Source: Seriola aureovittata (lineage: Eukaryota; Chordata; Actinopteri; Carangiformes; Carangidae). From it: DNA of 64,000 nucleotides. The stretch covers positions 894,640 through 958,639 of the forward strand of contig NC_079384.1 in NCBI RefSeq assembly GCF_021018895.1. The letters run 5' to 3'. Below are positions 40,601 to 51,764 of the stretch, in pieces. Position 1 is the first letter of the stretch; every line of letters begins with the position of its first letter. Position numbers and translations under genes: made by a program. The notes under the pieces are model-generated. The model did no database searches, was not told the DNA's origin, and saw nothing but the letters and a program-made list of their open reading frames with translations.

Positions 40601-40949
40601 CGTCATAGCACAGTAAGGCATAAAAAGTCATAAAAACGTCATAGTATAGTAAGGAATAAAAAATCATAAAAACGTCATAGTATAGTAAGGCCTAAAAAGT
40701 CATAAAAACGTCATAGTATAGTGAGGCTTAAAAAGTCATAGTATAGTAAGGCATGAAAAATCATAAAAACGTCATAGTATAGTAAGGCATGAAAAGTCAT
40801 AAAAACGTCATAGTATAGTAAGGCATGAAAAGTCATAAAAACGTCATAGTATAGTAAGGCATGAAAAGTCATAAAAACGTCATAGTATAGTAAGGCATAA
40901 AAAGCCATAAAAAGGTCATAGTATAGTAAGGCATAAAAAGCCATAAAAA
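22646..40949 (-). repeat. Satellite central arm, inverted, about 18.3 kb
   Basis: Here the A-rich strand is the + strand. Units follow the 36-nt consensus more closely than in the left arm. Marker variants reveal segment duplications: an identical 77-codon open stretch at 23,170-23,403 and 25,899-26,132 (offset 2,729 bp); CATAGTAACGTAAGACC at 24,682, 27,517 and 31,080; and ATAGAGAGAC blocks at 36,341 and 36,887 (offset 546 bp). Confidence 0.95.
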
Positions 40950-40954
40950 CATCT

Positions 40955-41436
40955 AAGAAGTTTTTATGACTTTTTATGCCTTACTACATTTAGATGTTTT
41001 TTTTTACTTTTATACCTTACTATACCATTACGTTTTATGACTTTTTATGCCTTATTATACTATGATGTTTTTATGACTTTTTATGCCTTAATATACTATG
41101 ACCTTTTTATGACTTTTTATGCCTTACTATACTTTGACATTTTTTTTACTTTTATGGCTTACTATACAATGTCGTTTTATGTCCTACGGTACTATGATGT
41201 TTTTCTGACTTTTCATGCCTTACTACAATATGACGTTTTTGTGAGTTTGTGTGATTTACTATACTGACATTTTTATGACTTTTTATGCCTTACCATTCTA
41301 AGAAGTTTTTATGACTTTTTATGCCTTACTATACTATGACTTTGTATGCCTATAAAACATATTGATATTTTTGTGACTTTTATGTCTTACTATACTTTGA
41401 CGTTTTTATGACTTTTTATGTCTTACTATGCTATGC
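40955..41436 (+). repeat. Satellite right arm, short return to original orientation
   Basis: About 480 bp of units again in the T-rich orientation, with variants like those of the far-left arm (TTTTTTTTTACTTTTAT, CCTACGGTACTATG). This suggests that the left and right arms were once continuous. The array then ends at CTATGCTATGCTAACAATAA. Confidence 0.93.
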
Positions 41437-42845
41437 TAACAATAAAAACAGCTGTTTACTTGCAGTTCCCTCTTGTCTGTACTTTCACTTCCCTTCTGTG
41501 CCTCGGCCAATTGGGTTTGTCTGAGGAGGAACCTGTAGTTTGTCCAAGGCCCAATCGCAACATCCCTCCTAAAGCTTAATCCCTGAACCCTCACGGATTT
41601 AACCGATTGTGTGAAAGCAGATTTTGAATTCATCATGTCATCACAGGACAGACAACGTCAACGTTCATGCTCTGAATCACATTGAGCTGTGTTTACTCTG
41701 TCACATACTGTTTTCTTGTAATGCTAACATTAGCGTTAGTCTCTTTCATGCTTGTTAACTGTTCTGTTATGGTGGTTGTTTACCTCTTTTTTTTTTCTTT
41801 TTTTTTACACTTCTGGGCGTCCCGATAACCATGGTAACTCTGTGCTTAATGTCACAATGCTATGAACTTTGGGTAATTCCCTAAGGCAAAGTCTGGACTT
41901 ACAGAGCACATAATGGGCTCAAAATGTCTTTTGGAGATCCTCATGTCCTCGATGTTTTGACGGGAGAGTCCTGTGCAGGAACGCAGTGGGGGGGTGGTGG
42001 CCATTGGGACAGGATCCAAATGTTGATCATATAATCAAATAAATTGATGATTCCAGTGCAGCTCTTCTGGATGTTTTTTTGTCTGTGTATTATTCTGTTA
42101 AGTAACTATCTATAAATGAAGTTCTCCAACAGGTAGTGGAGTAATATAAAACACTTTATGTAATGTACAAGTACCTCAAACATGTACTGACCACAGTAAA
42201 TGTACTTGTTTTTTTCCCCCACCACAGCTTACCTCGTATTGATGATCTAACCACTGTACTTTGACATGGCCAAATATTTACTAATAATTAACATTAAATC
42301 ATACCATGGACTGGTATAAAAAACTGCAGTAAAACCACTGGAGCTAAAAATACTTGATCCAAACCATGAATAAAACCATCACCTCCTCATGGTTTGTCTG
42401 CCTTATAATTCATGTCTTGAGCAATGTGGCGTTTCTGACGTCACTGACCTTTGACCACCAAAATCAAAACCAAAAAGTCAGTTCATCCTGAAGTCCTAGT
42501 GAATGTTTGTGTCACACCATCCCTGACCAGGAGAGAATAATATCTCGCACTCACGTATGCAAAGGGAATATTATGGAAGTGACAAATCTGATTCTGTTCA
42601 TACCGACTGATCACTTCCTAGTCCCAGTTTACAAAGACTAAAGACAAGTTCACAGTTCACACCTGTCATTACTGATGATAAAGAGGCAGGTTCAGTGGAA
42701 AGATGGAGGTCACATCTTTAAAAAGACAAAGTCCCTCCACTACCAGCTCAGTGCAGAAACTGTCTAGGACAAAACAAGAGGGACCTGAACATGGATCCAA
42801 GATGGACATGAGTGACATTTTAAAAACAGAATGAGGCTTCAGTCT
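41437..42845. other. Intergenic spacer between satellite and nme 3' end
   Basis: Single-copy-looking sequence of mixed composition with short T runs. No exon, RNA gene or named repeat is seen. The AATAAA at about 41,440 follows the last satellite unit and may be fortuitous. Confidence 0.5.
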
Positions 42846-42869
42846 GACAGTGAGTTGTATTGTGTGCAT

Positions 42870-42875
42870 TTTATT
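42870..42875 (-). terminator. nme2: nme poly(A) signal
   Basis: TTTATT on this strand is AATAAA on the gene strand, within CTTTCCAATAAAATGCACAC. It sits about 315 bp past the stop codon, a normal short 3'UTR for this family. Cleavage would fall near 42,845-42,855. Confidence 0.6.
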
Positions 42876-43188
42876 GGAAAGCAGATCACCATTAAACAAA
42901 AACAGTCAAAGACAAGTTTCTAGTCATTAACTGTACATTGAGGAATGTTTCTAATGGGTAGGAATGAACATGAACTAGACGTGGACCTCCACAGAGGCCA
43001 GATGCCAGTACAGTATGAAGATGAGTTAGAGGGCAGAGGATGGGGGGGAATGTGACGACCACGGGGTGTGAAGAACCTGACGTCAGTCCTTCTCCCCTCT
43101 AGGCTACGGGCGAAAACAGGAAGTCTCAGGCAAAAGTTTGAGTTGTTTCCAACCGGTGATGGAGGACCGCTGCAGACGCTGGGGCCGC

Positions 43189-43380
43189 TCAGTAGAGCCA
43201 GCTGAAGGCACAGCTCGTGTAGCTGACCAGCTCCTCTTGTTTGAACCACAGGGAAATCTCCTTGTTGGCACTCTCCACTGAGTCACTGCCATGGATGATG
43301 TTCCTGTGGAGACAAACAGGAACAATGACAACAAGACCCACATTCAGTCTGAACTAACAAGTGGTAGTGTCTGCCTGCTG

Positions 43381-43419
<39 letters not shown>

Positions 43420-45220
43420 GGACTCACTTGCTAACGTCGATGCAGAAGTCTCCTCTGATGGTTCCAGGCTTGGACTCGGCAGGGTTGGTCTCGCCCAGCA
43501 TCACCCTGCCCGTCTTCACTGCACCCTTGCCTTCCCAAACCTGAGGACACAAGTGGGACAAGATGAAGACAGCACCTTCCCAGCAGCCTTTGCTGACAAA
43601 CTGTAGGCACTCATTTGCACAAGAGCCAATCAAGCAGAGCACGTTCCAGGCTTCATAACTCATCTCCAGGGTTTCATTTGGATTCAACAGCGCAGGTTCA
43701 TACAATCTGTCATGTGTCGTCTCTTACCATGGCAACCACTGGACCGGAGGTCATGTAGTTGATGAGGGTAGGGAAGAACGGTCTGTCCTTCAGGTCGATG
43801 TAGTGCTGCATGAGGAGGTCCTCAGAGGCCTGCAGCAGGGAGACAACACGTCAGTGTCATACACTTTGAGATCTGAATGATCTACGGCACCAGATGAGTC
43901 TGCGTCTGTCTTCACACATTATAACACTTTCCTAGATGCTGCTTTTACCTCGGCTGTAAACTGGGAAACTACTGCTGGACTCATGTCTCCACTGAATCAA
44001 GTCAACCTTGTTAAAGTATGAATCCATAACAACTTGCAGCCAAGTCAGTTCTTATTAACTGCAACATGATGGATTAAAGCTGCAGGTTGACAGTGACTTT
44101 ACAAGAGCCACAAGAAGCTGGAAAGACTACAACGATAGTCGCATTAAGAGCTGTGTATGTTCAGTGAGAGACATCCTCAGTTAAATGTTTGTTTGCCTTT
44201 GTTCACCTGAGCCTAAGGATGCACCAATCAGATCAGTGTGCAGCACAGATACTGATCTTATTAAGCAGATTGGACATCAGCCAGATGGACAGGGGGACAC
44301 ACACTCTTTGACCAAAGAAAAGAACAATGCCGTCAGTTCAGTTCTCAGCAGCTTCCCTGGTGTTTTTCCTCAACAAGCCCCTCCCTCATCCTCAGCTCCA
44401 CGTCCTGTTCACACGACAACCTCCCAACACAACCCACTCCAATGTTAAGACTCAAGTCACACGCTGAACAGCCAGAAATCCTGTAAGCAGATACCGACCC
44501 ATCGAACCTGAATCAGCACAACAATTCAGCTTTCTAAACAGAAGACTTAAAAACAATGTTTTTTTTGTCGTTTTAAAATCAGCAGAATGAATGCTTGAAA
44601 ATACGACATTCATCTGTACAGTCTAAATCTCTCCCACTTCCTGTGGACTCAGCTGATTCAGACACTTCCTGCTGCATCACCGACACCTGCAGTTCACGGG
44701 TGGGTCAATCTTCTCTTCAGTAAAAACAAAGGGGCTTTTTTTGCATCAAGATCCAGAAGATCATTTACACATAAATTCTTGCATAATGAAGGTTTATAAA
44801 TGAGCCACACGATCGTGGTGTTAAGTTAGGCAGCGTCTCTGTCACAGATCAGATGTTAGGGGGATCAGGAGACCTGGATCTTCGGTGCTGCTGATTGGTC
44901 GTGCCAACGGTCAGGAATAGACAAAGCAGGCTAATCAGCTCACCGGAGGTCTTAACTGTCACTCTGCACACTCAGAAGATCATCTACATAAACTGCAGCA
45001 GTAAAAATAAACACCGGCGACCATTATGAAAGCAGCTCATTTCAAACCCTGTGGCTAACGTGACATTAATATAAATCAACCGTTTACTCACATGGAGCAT
45101 CTTCAGGCCGACCAGTTTGAAGCCTTTGACCTCAAACCTCTTGATGATCTCTCCGATGATGCCCCTCTGCACGCCATCGGGCTTGATGGCAATGAAAGTG
45201 CGTTCCTTCATCTCGGCCAT
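43189..45220 (-). CDS. nme2: Nucleoside diphosphate kinase (NME1/NME2 class)
   Basis: Transfers the terminal phosphate from ATP to nucleoside diphosphates through a phospho-histidine. Family members are cytosolic and nuclear hexamers, and NME2 is also known as a transcriptional co-factor and histidine kinase. Coding exons on the minus strand are 45220-45092, 43829-43728, 43540-43428 and 43303-43189 (129, 102, 113, 115 nt), all with GT-AG borders. They give 152 residues, the family length. Seen residues: Lys13, Tyr53, Arg89, Thr95, Arg106, Asn116 and catalytic His119 in NIIHGSDS (each one above human numbering because of one extra N-terminal residue). The protein starts [16 protein letters not shown] and ends SWLY. 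The ATG at 45220 is the family start and has G at -3 and +4. Intron 3 holds a short (TG)n. Assignment to nme2 rather than nme1 rests on the tail-to-tail neighbour mbtd1. Confidence 0.94.
43386..43414. repeat. (TG)n microsatellite in nme intron 3
   Basis: A short (TG)n tract near the 5' splice site of the 124-bp intron between the third and fourth nme coding exons. Intronic CA/TG tracts can modulate splicing. Confidence 0.9.
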
Positions 45221-45306
45221 GACTCTGAAAACACAACAGAACAAACAAATGAAGAGACGTTAACCAAGTGAAACCAGCAGGAGGAGAAAAGCCCAGAGTC
45301 ACTCAC

Positions 45307-45368
45307 ACCACTGGTTTGCATTTGGCACAGTCGTCTGTGGGGCCGGCTGCCGAGGGCCCCGACCCCAT
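45307..45368 (-). CDS. nme2: Possible alternative nme first exon giving an N-terminal extension
   Basis: An ATG at 45368 opens 20 codons (MGSGPSAAGPTDDCAKCKPV) that end two bases short of a codon at a GTGAGT donor (45306-45301). The nme acceptor TTTTCAG|AGTC at 45224 then joins in frame, adding 22 residues before MAEMKE and giving 174 in all. A GC-box (GGGCGGGGC on the gene strand, about 45,460) lies upstream. Human NME1 is known to have an N-terminally extended isoform, so this is plausible, but the frame match could be chance (one in three). Confidence 0.35.
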
Positions 45369-45369
45369 T

Positions 45370-46967
45370 GCACAGAGAACGCATAGACGACACAGACCGG
45401 GTTAGTGTAGAGTCGACAGTGTGCCGACCTGAACCGCAGTGCTGTGACTTTGACTGACAGCCCCGCCCACACAGTAAAGACCTTTATCCCTGCACCGTTT
45501 CTACGGAGCCCGGGACAGAGACTCACCTGCCACAGTCTGATCAGGTTTCATGTGACTTAAGACATTCATGAGCTGGATTTCATCAGAAAAACTAAAATGT
45601 TAAAAGTACTATTTTACGAGTCTCTAATTTCCTAGTAATTTCCAGAAGATTCCAATTTGGAACCATTTGATTTGAGTAAAATAGTGTTCAATTAATTAAT
45701 TGTAATTAGATGCAAGTGTAACTTAGATTATTTCAGCTCTTTACTTTGTCAGTCAGAAATAAATTATATAAAAAAAAGGAGTTGGCATTTACAGTTTCAC
45801 ATTAAGAAACATTAAACAGGAAGTTGAATCTGTTTGAACTGTAGTAAATTATAAAAAGGCATTTTTCACTATTTCCTGTCATTTAATGAACTTAAATGGT
45901 TAACAGAACATAATTAGCAGATAAATTAAATGTAAGATTTATTGTGGTTTAAACTTCCTTAATTAGAATACAGACCAACGCCAAATCTAAAAATAAATAA
46001 AATTAAAACAATGAAATTGGTCTCATTTTTTCTGTGCAGCTATACACCTGTGTGAACCTTGGACAACCTCACATTAATGTTTAAGTTCTTCTACTGTATG
46101 CATCCCACTCCGAGGCTGCTCACGTGATTCCCACTCAGGAATAAAAAGCACCAGGCCAATGTAAAAATAAATTAACCCCGAGACCTACAGTCTAATATGG
46201 AAATAATCCTTAGAGAACGACACGCATGAAGAACCCTCCTACTAACAGAGGCATCAGGGTCCTAAACATTATATAATAGAGGGCACCTGATCCCAACACA
46301 GCCTGAGCCTGAATGAGACAAAGACTCTGGGTTTCAAACAATACAACATTTCCATTGTTACCATTAAACTCATGTTTTGACATTTCCCCTCTGCAGACAG
46401 AGGCAACAACTGCAGAAGGCTTTAGCTGCAGGCCAACACACCACTATTGTGCCAGCTTCAATGACCTTGCAGTGTAAGAACTGCCCACAGTGGACTCTGG
46501 CTGGTGTCGTGCATTATAAAAATGCAATATGCATTTCAAAATTAAGTCCCATATAATTAAAGAGTGCAGTGCAGCCCAATTCAAGACAGTTTTACTTCCG
46601 TATTCCCCTTTGCATTTAAAACTGCAAAAGCAATCAACACTATATTATCAATTCTTGAGAAAAACGAGAACGTGCAGTAACTGAAGTATTACAATCTGTC
46701 ATTACTGAGGTGAAGTGCAGTTGTGGGAGCCGTCTGTGGAGAGGTAGCTGGGCCGAGCTGCAGCACAGAGACACTTCAGTATCATGCAGGAAACGCTGCT
46801 GATGAGCCTCAGGTCTGTATAGGTGATGTGCAATTACACAGCAGCTTCATCGGCATCCTGCACGGCGTGTGACGACACGTACGCAACGTAAAGGGGGGCT
46901 TCAGCGCTGCTGGTGTAAATGGCGTTTGGTCTTCCGGCGGCTGCGCTCGGCCGCCGGTGTTAAGCCT

Positions 46968-47013
<46 letters not shown>

Positions 47014-47476
47014 GTGCTGGTTTCATGCTCCTTAGATAACAACTCATTACCAGAAACCGCTTCCTATGCTAATTGATTTAGCCCGCAGAGCTTTGAGGTG
47101 TCCCGGGAACTGTCAGACCAGGCCCGGGCCTTCACACACAGCCACATGGTCTTTTGTTCCCGGTGCTGCGGGAAAAAAAAAAAAAAAAAAAATCACTTCC
47201 GATGCAACATGTCGGGGCGGCGCCGCGGGAAAACGCTTCACTGCACCGACACCAATATTTAGGTTTTAAACGTACACCTTGAATTTAAAGTTTAACTGTC
47301 GTAGAAAACCAAGTTGCACTGAAGCTCCAGGAAGAAAAAACCGGCTAACACTAAAGAACCAGTGACCGCTGGCTTCAAACTGAGAGTGTAAACAAGAGTG
47401 TAAAGGAGCGGAGGAGGTGACTGTCTGTAAATATGGACGGTACGAGCGGCGTTAAAGATCAGTGACTCTTGATTAC
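45370..47476 (-). other. nme2: nme 5' intron, AT-rich, with a (CA)n
   Basis: No exon-like segment apart from the alternative exon described separately. A second strong donor, GGCAG|GTGAGTCTC on the gene strand (last exon base 45527), could mark another noncoding first exon. A (CA)n microsatellite lies at about 46,969-47,011 and a CpG-rich part starts near 46,860. Confidence 0.35.
47170..47191. repeat. Poly(A) tract within the CpG-rich promoter area
   Basis: A run of about 20 A following GGTGCTGCGGG and ending in TCACTTCC. It is upstream of nothing obvious on the + strand; a nucleosome-excluding element near the nme promoter is one reading. Confidence 0.7.
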
Positions 47477-47559
47477 CTTGCTCCGGCTCCGGTGGCAGAC
47501 AGCGGGTTCTCTGGTGAACGTGGAAGAAGACCTGCCAAGCCTGCGCAGCCGCGTTTTAT
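47477..47559 (-). promoter_or_regulatory. nme2: nme core promoter and noncoding first exon
   Basis: On the gene strand a TATA-like ATAAAA (47559-47554) is followed about 25-30 bp downstream by a pyrimidine-rich CTTCTTCC start region. A short GC-rich leader then ends at AAG|GTAATC (last exon base 47477). Splicing to the acceptor at 45224 would give the noncoding first exon typical of NME genes, with a 2.25-kb intron. The surroundings, about 47,060-47,640, are CpG-rich. The exact start site is inferred. Confidence 0.5.
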
Positions 47560-47699
47560 CTGTGAGGGCGGAGACAGAAGAACGGCAAGTCACCAGGGCC
47601 AAAAAATAAAAAGCGATTTGCACAGCAGTCACGTGACCAAGATCACCGCGCTGCAGCGAGCGGCGTTAAGATCAAATGGCAAAACAACCGAGGCTGAAA

Positions 47700-48980
47700 C
47701 ATGAAGCCAACACGGAAGTACCAAAAACTTTTCTTTATTTTTTTTTTATTAACAATCTTTATAACAGTCAAAAAAGCAAAAATCACATTCAGGATAAATG
47801 CAGAAACTATAGGAACAACTGAGCAGTAATAAGAATAGAAATAAAAGGCAGAGGAAAGAAAATGGAAGAATAAATAAAGAAGAAAAATAAAGAAAAAAAT
47901 AAACTTAATAAACAATTATGCATATATGCAAGTAAAAAAGTGCATGTATAAAATGTGTTTATGTAATATTTAATATGTTTATTTAATATTTAATTTTATG
48001 GTTAAAACAAACCAAGATCACAACTCAACGTGAGATTTCTTGTACGTGATGTGGGGATAGAAGTGATTCAAACATATCAGTTTCCTAACTAAGAGGTTTA
48101 TTTTGGCAGCATGTGAATAACTTTGATTCCTTCATGGTCTCTCCACATATGTTCTATGTTGTGATCAACTTGACCAACTTAACTCCTTTGTACAAAAGGT
48201 CAGATTTCCTTGATTTATATCCTTTCCAAATAACCCTCATGTCACTCAACCTGCAGCCAGCGTTCACCTGTTACAGACAAGAATGTGCCTTCAGTTCCCA
48301 GCGGGTGGGAAAACAGCATCAGAATTAAGTGAAAGTGTCAGAAATCAAATTGTCATTCTGAGCAAAAAGAGTTTTCTCAGCATCAAATCACGGGGCAGCG
48401 TTTACATGAAAAAATCCATGCACACATGTAGTGTATACACAGTTTATAGTGTCCCATATCCTCAGGCTATAACCTACAAACTGAAGCTTTTAAAATGATT
48501 ATTCTTTTATGGTATGAGCAACACACAAGTCATAAAGTCACCAGGCATTGCATAACATAAATGGACATAATCTTTACACGCCATGTGATATTGAGGCCAC
48601 TGAGAAGAATATCTCTTACCTAAGCACTAGCATTACCTCCTCACTCACTTAACCCAGTGTAGATTAATGGAGTTTTCTGAGCCCGACTCCCGAGCAGTGA
48701 GAAAATATGACGTGTGTCAGCCTTTACCAACCCTCTGAGATTGAATCTGCTTTGAAACATTGAGTTTCACAGTGTGCTTCCTCGGCTCGCTGCCACTGGC
48801 TTTAATGAACGCTGAGGCAGCAGCAGTGAGTGAGAGCCAGAGATACAGAGAGTGCTTCTTATTGGAGGCTCTGCTGCCTGTGATTAACTCTGATTATTAG
48901 AAGGTGGAAGACAAAGTGTGGAGGTTCAAAAAGCTGCTGGTTGACATCACTGAAAGAACTCCTTCAGTGAGATATATGCA
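47700..48980. other. Upstream flank of nme, AT-rich then mixed
   Basis: The 47,720-47,960 part is A-rich and begins CTTTTCTTTATTTTTTTTTT, like the reverse complement of a polyadenylated insert. 48,000-48,600 is single-copy-looking. 48,780-48,900 is a GC-richer non-repetitive segment that could be regulatory. No gene is recognised. Confidence 0.3.
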
Positions 48981-48995
48981 TGCACATACATGTGC

Positions 48996-49285
48996 GCTCT
49001 CTCTCTCTCTCTCTCTCTCTCTGCACACATATGCAGACATCTCAACCATCCATCCATAAAAGATAAAATATATTATATACATATACACTTCCCTTTCCTC
49101 TCCTCCTCTGTTTCCTCTCCTGTTTCCTTTCCTTTACCTGCCTTTCCTGTTTCCTCTCTGTTTCTTTTCCTTTCCTATTCTCCTTTCCTCTCCTCCTCTG
49201 TTTCCTCTCCTGGTTGGTTTCCTCTCCTCTCCTCTCCTCTCCTCTCCTCTCCTCTCCTCTCCTCAGTCTAACACTTCCTCCTTCC
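48996..49285. repeat. Polypyrimidine region: (CT)n then degenerate and perfect CTCCT pentamers
   Basis: (CT)n at about 48,996-49,022. After a short interval comes almost pure pyrimidine DNA (TTTCCTTTCC/CTCCTCTGTTTCC units) from about 49,087, ending in perfect CTCCT pentamers at about 49,220-49,264. Mirror-symmetric polypyrimidine tracts of this size can adopt triplex (H-DNA) structure. Confidence 0.9.
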
Positions 49286-49492
49286 TGCACCTCCAGCAGT
49301 GGATGCTCCCAGGAAACAAATGGAGAGTTAATCCCTCGACCTAATCTCCTGTGTTCTACTCCCAGTCCTATTTTTACCAGGGCTTAAGGCCAGGATTAAA
49401 CCATCTCTCTCTCTCCCACTCTGCCTTTACATGTGCTCTTTGGCAGGATCAAACTCCTGACTGTTAAGTGCTGTCCTCACCACTCCAGGTGC

Positions 49493-49509
49493 ATGTGTGT
49501 GTGTGTGTG

Positions 49510-49553
<44 letters not shown>

Positions 49554-49573
49554 GTGTGTGTGTGTGTGTGTTG
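49493..49573. repeat. (TG)n microsatellite
   Basis: Interrupted (TG)n with a CA interruption near 49,510 and a TT shift near 49,552. Confidence 0.95.
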
Positions 49574-50632
49574 TTGTTTTACTGCGACGGCCCCCTGGGG
49601 TGCGCAGCGTGGCACACTGACAGCGTGGCACGATTGGCATGGCGTCTGTGTTTTGTGATGCGCTCCTTCTTGTTGGGGGGGGAGTAGGGAGTTGGGGGGG
49701 GGTCGTAATACAAAGTCATTATTTTGCTTTTAGCTGCAGCTCTCTCGGCCTGTGAGAGGGGGAGGCTGATGTAAAATGATGTTGACACAAAAAGCTTTTC
49801 ATTGCCTCAGATTGTTTCAACAAAGAGCCAAATGAGGGTTTTCAGGTGTCATACTGTAGGTGCTCCCAACCTTTGGGCCAGGGGCCACTGGTGGGTTGCT
49901 TTTATTGCATTTGCAAAATAGCACAATTTTTATAATTAGAAATAAGAATAATGTTTTTAAAACAAAATGATATTTATGAACATGAAAACACCTTTCATTT
50001 CTGCACATATATTTTATTTATGAGCCAGTGTTATGATATCCCCATCGTACACTTGTTTCTGTCTCAGTCTGATCACGTGTTAAAAGATCACATCCATGCC
50101 AGAATCAAAATGGAGAGCTGGTTAACAGCAGGAAGAGTTAAAAGGAAAGAGAGTCAAGATTATCACTATAAATAAAAGATGCTGTGAGGAAGCATCATTT
50201 GGCCTCCACAATGTTACAGGGTCAGACGTGGGCCGCCGACCTTTATGAGTGAGAACCGCTGCTCTAAACCCCCCCTCACCCTGAAGACGGGTGCATGGAC
50301 GAGGCTGCACACATGCATGAACCTCGACACACATCTCCACACCTGCTGCCAGCTTCACCTGTCAGCCCACGACTGGAGGTGCAGAGTTACACCAGAGGTC
50401 AGTGACACAGATGAAGGAGTGTAATTCTGCTGGATCCACGTTTATGAAGCCTGTAGATCTCTGCAGCCCACAGGGGATTATAACACAGCTGAGAACCAGC
50501 GCTGCAATAAAACATGCAGCGCTTCAGGAGGCCATACGTACGACGAGCCCATACTGCCTCTGACTGTGTGAGTCCCCCCCCCATGAAGCACAAAGTTTTC
50601 TGATTTATGATATAAAGAATTTACAGATCTAA

Positions 50633-50645
50633 CCACACACACACA

Positions 50646-50701
<56 letters not shown>
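50633..50701. repeat. (CA)n microsatellite
   Basis: (AC)n with one ACAAAC interruption. It is followed 70 bp later by a (TG)n tract, so the pair forms an inverted repeat able to pair with itself. Confidence 0.95.
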
Positions 50702-50703
<2 letters not shown>

Positions 50704-50768
50704 CTCATCCCTTCTCTCACACCTGTGCTCATGACTCGACGCTGCAGAAAGCAGCTGAATAATTTATG

Positions 50769-50770
<2 letters not shown>

Positions 50771-50817
<47 letters not shown>

Positions 50818-50824
50818 TGTGTGT

Positions 50825-50861
<37 letters not shown>

Positions 50862-50873
50862 GTGTGTGTGTGT
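50771..50873. repeat. (TG)n microsatellite, inverted partner of the preceding (CA)n
   Basis: About 100 bp of TG with CT, AT and TT interruptions. Together with the CA tract at 50,633-50,701 it can form a stem with a loop of about 70 bp. Confidence 0.95.
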
Positions 50874-50879
50874 GAGGCC

Positions 50880-51764
50880 CAGAGTAAAACCATCTCTGAT
50901 TGTCAGAGCTGCGTTTCAGGATGAAAAGCTCTGAACTTTAACGCAGTCAGGGGGTCCACACAGGAAGGCAGGCCTGGGTCAGCCAATGGCAGCTCTCGCT
51001 TTTCAGCCACGCTAAAACAAGATGGCCACTTTGGCCTAGACTGAAATATCTCAACAATTAATCAAAGCTTCAGAGATTTGTGAGATGCTCATAAAGTGTG
51101 GTGAAATGTGGGGGTGGTATACTCAAGATAATATACTAAAAGGCTAATGTGCAATATGACAATGAGAATCAAAATAATTGACATTGACATTGTAGGTAAT
51201 GTACAGTAGGTCAGCATGCTACTGTTAGCATGAATAGCATGGCTGTAGTAACTCTCAGTCTTCTCAAAGTCACTTTATTCATGCAGTACAGTTTTATTAG
51301 TTAGTCCTCAACATCAAAGTCAGAGACTCGTCAGTATTTAACGACTCGATACGTGACCTCTGCTCATCTAATTAAAATGTTGTTAAATATTATCGCCTTA
51401 TGAAGTGGTCACCTTATAAAAGGGAGTCGTTGTAACTATGAAGAATAAGAACTATGAAAAAGTCAGATGAGCCCAACACTCCTGACGATGATGATGATGA
51501 TGTCAACATACGCTCTCCACCTGCATCATGACTCCCTGTACCATCAGTGTGGGATTATGTTTCTGAAAGATTATGGGGCCATCCATATAATCCTGGTATT
51601 AACTCCAGATGAAAAAACATATATATACATATATATTATCATTAATGCTTCATGCAGAATTTAAACTCTGTCTTGACTATCAAAGTGTAACACGTGATTC
51701 AGATTCACTGTCATCAGATCTCATCCCAGCTGAGCTGTGGTGCATATCTTAAGTTAGACTTGAT
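50880..51764. other. Non-coding stretch without recognised features
   Basis: Includes a YY1-like AAGATGGCC at about 51,021 and a short (GAT)n near 51,485. Otherwise AT-rich DNA with no exon signature. Confidence 0.4.

Larger units (their letters stand above)
18590..41436. repeat. Giant 22.8-kb AT-rich satellite, about 36-bp unit, three blocks in alternating orientation
   Basis: The basic unit has a core TATAGTAAGGCATAAAAA plus a second part reading GTCATAAAAACGTCATAG, together about 36 nt. A shorter variant lacks the roughly 11-nt GTCATAAAAAC module. Units differ by point changes (CATAAAA/CATGAAA/GCTTAAA, ACGTC/ACATC/AAGTC) but remain clearly alignable over the whole length. Orientation flips at about 22,645 and 40,950, both inside the array. 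The unit length is a multiple of three, so one frame can stay open across many units. No unique DNA interrupts the array. It lies between the convergent 3' ends of mbtd1 and nme. An orientation error in assembly cannot be excluded. Confidence 0.97.

Noticed and set aside
18590..41436. CRISPR-like array of repeats and spacers
   Set aside because: The genome is eukaryotic, the repeats are contiguous without unique spacers, and no cas genes are present. It is a tandem satellite.
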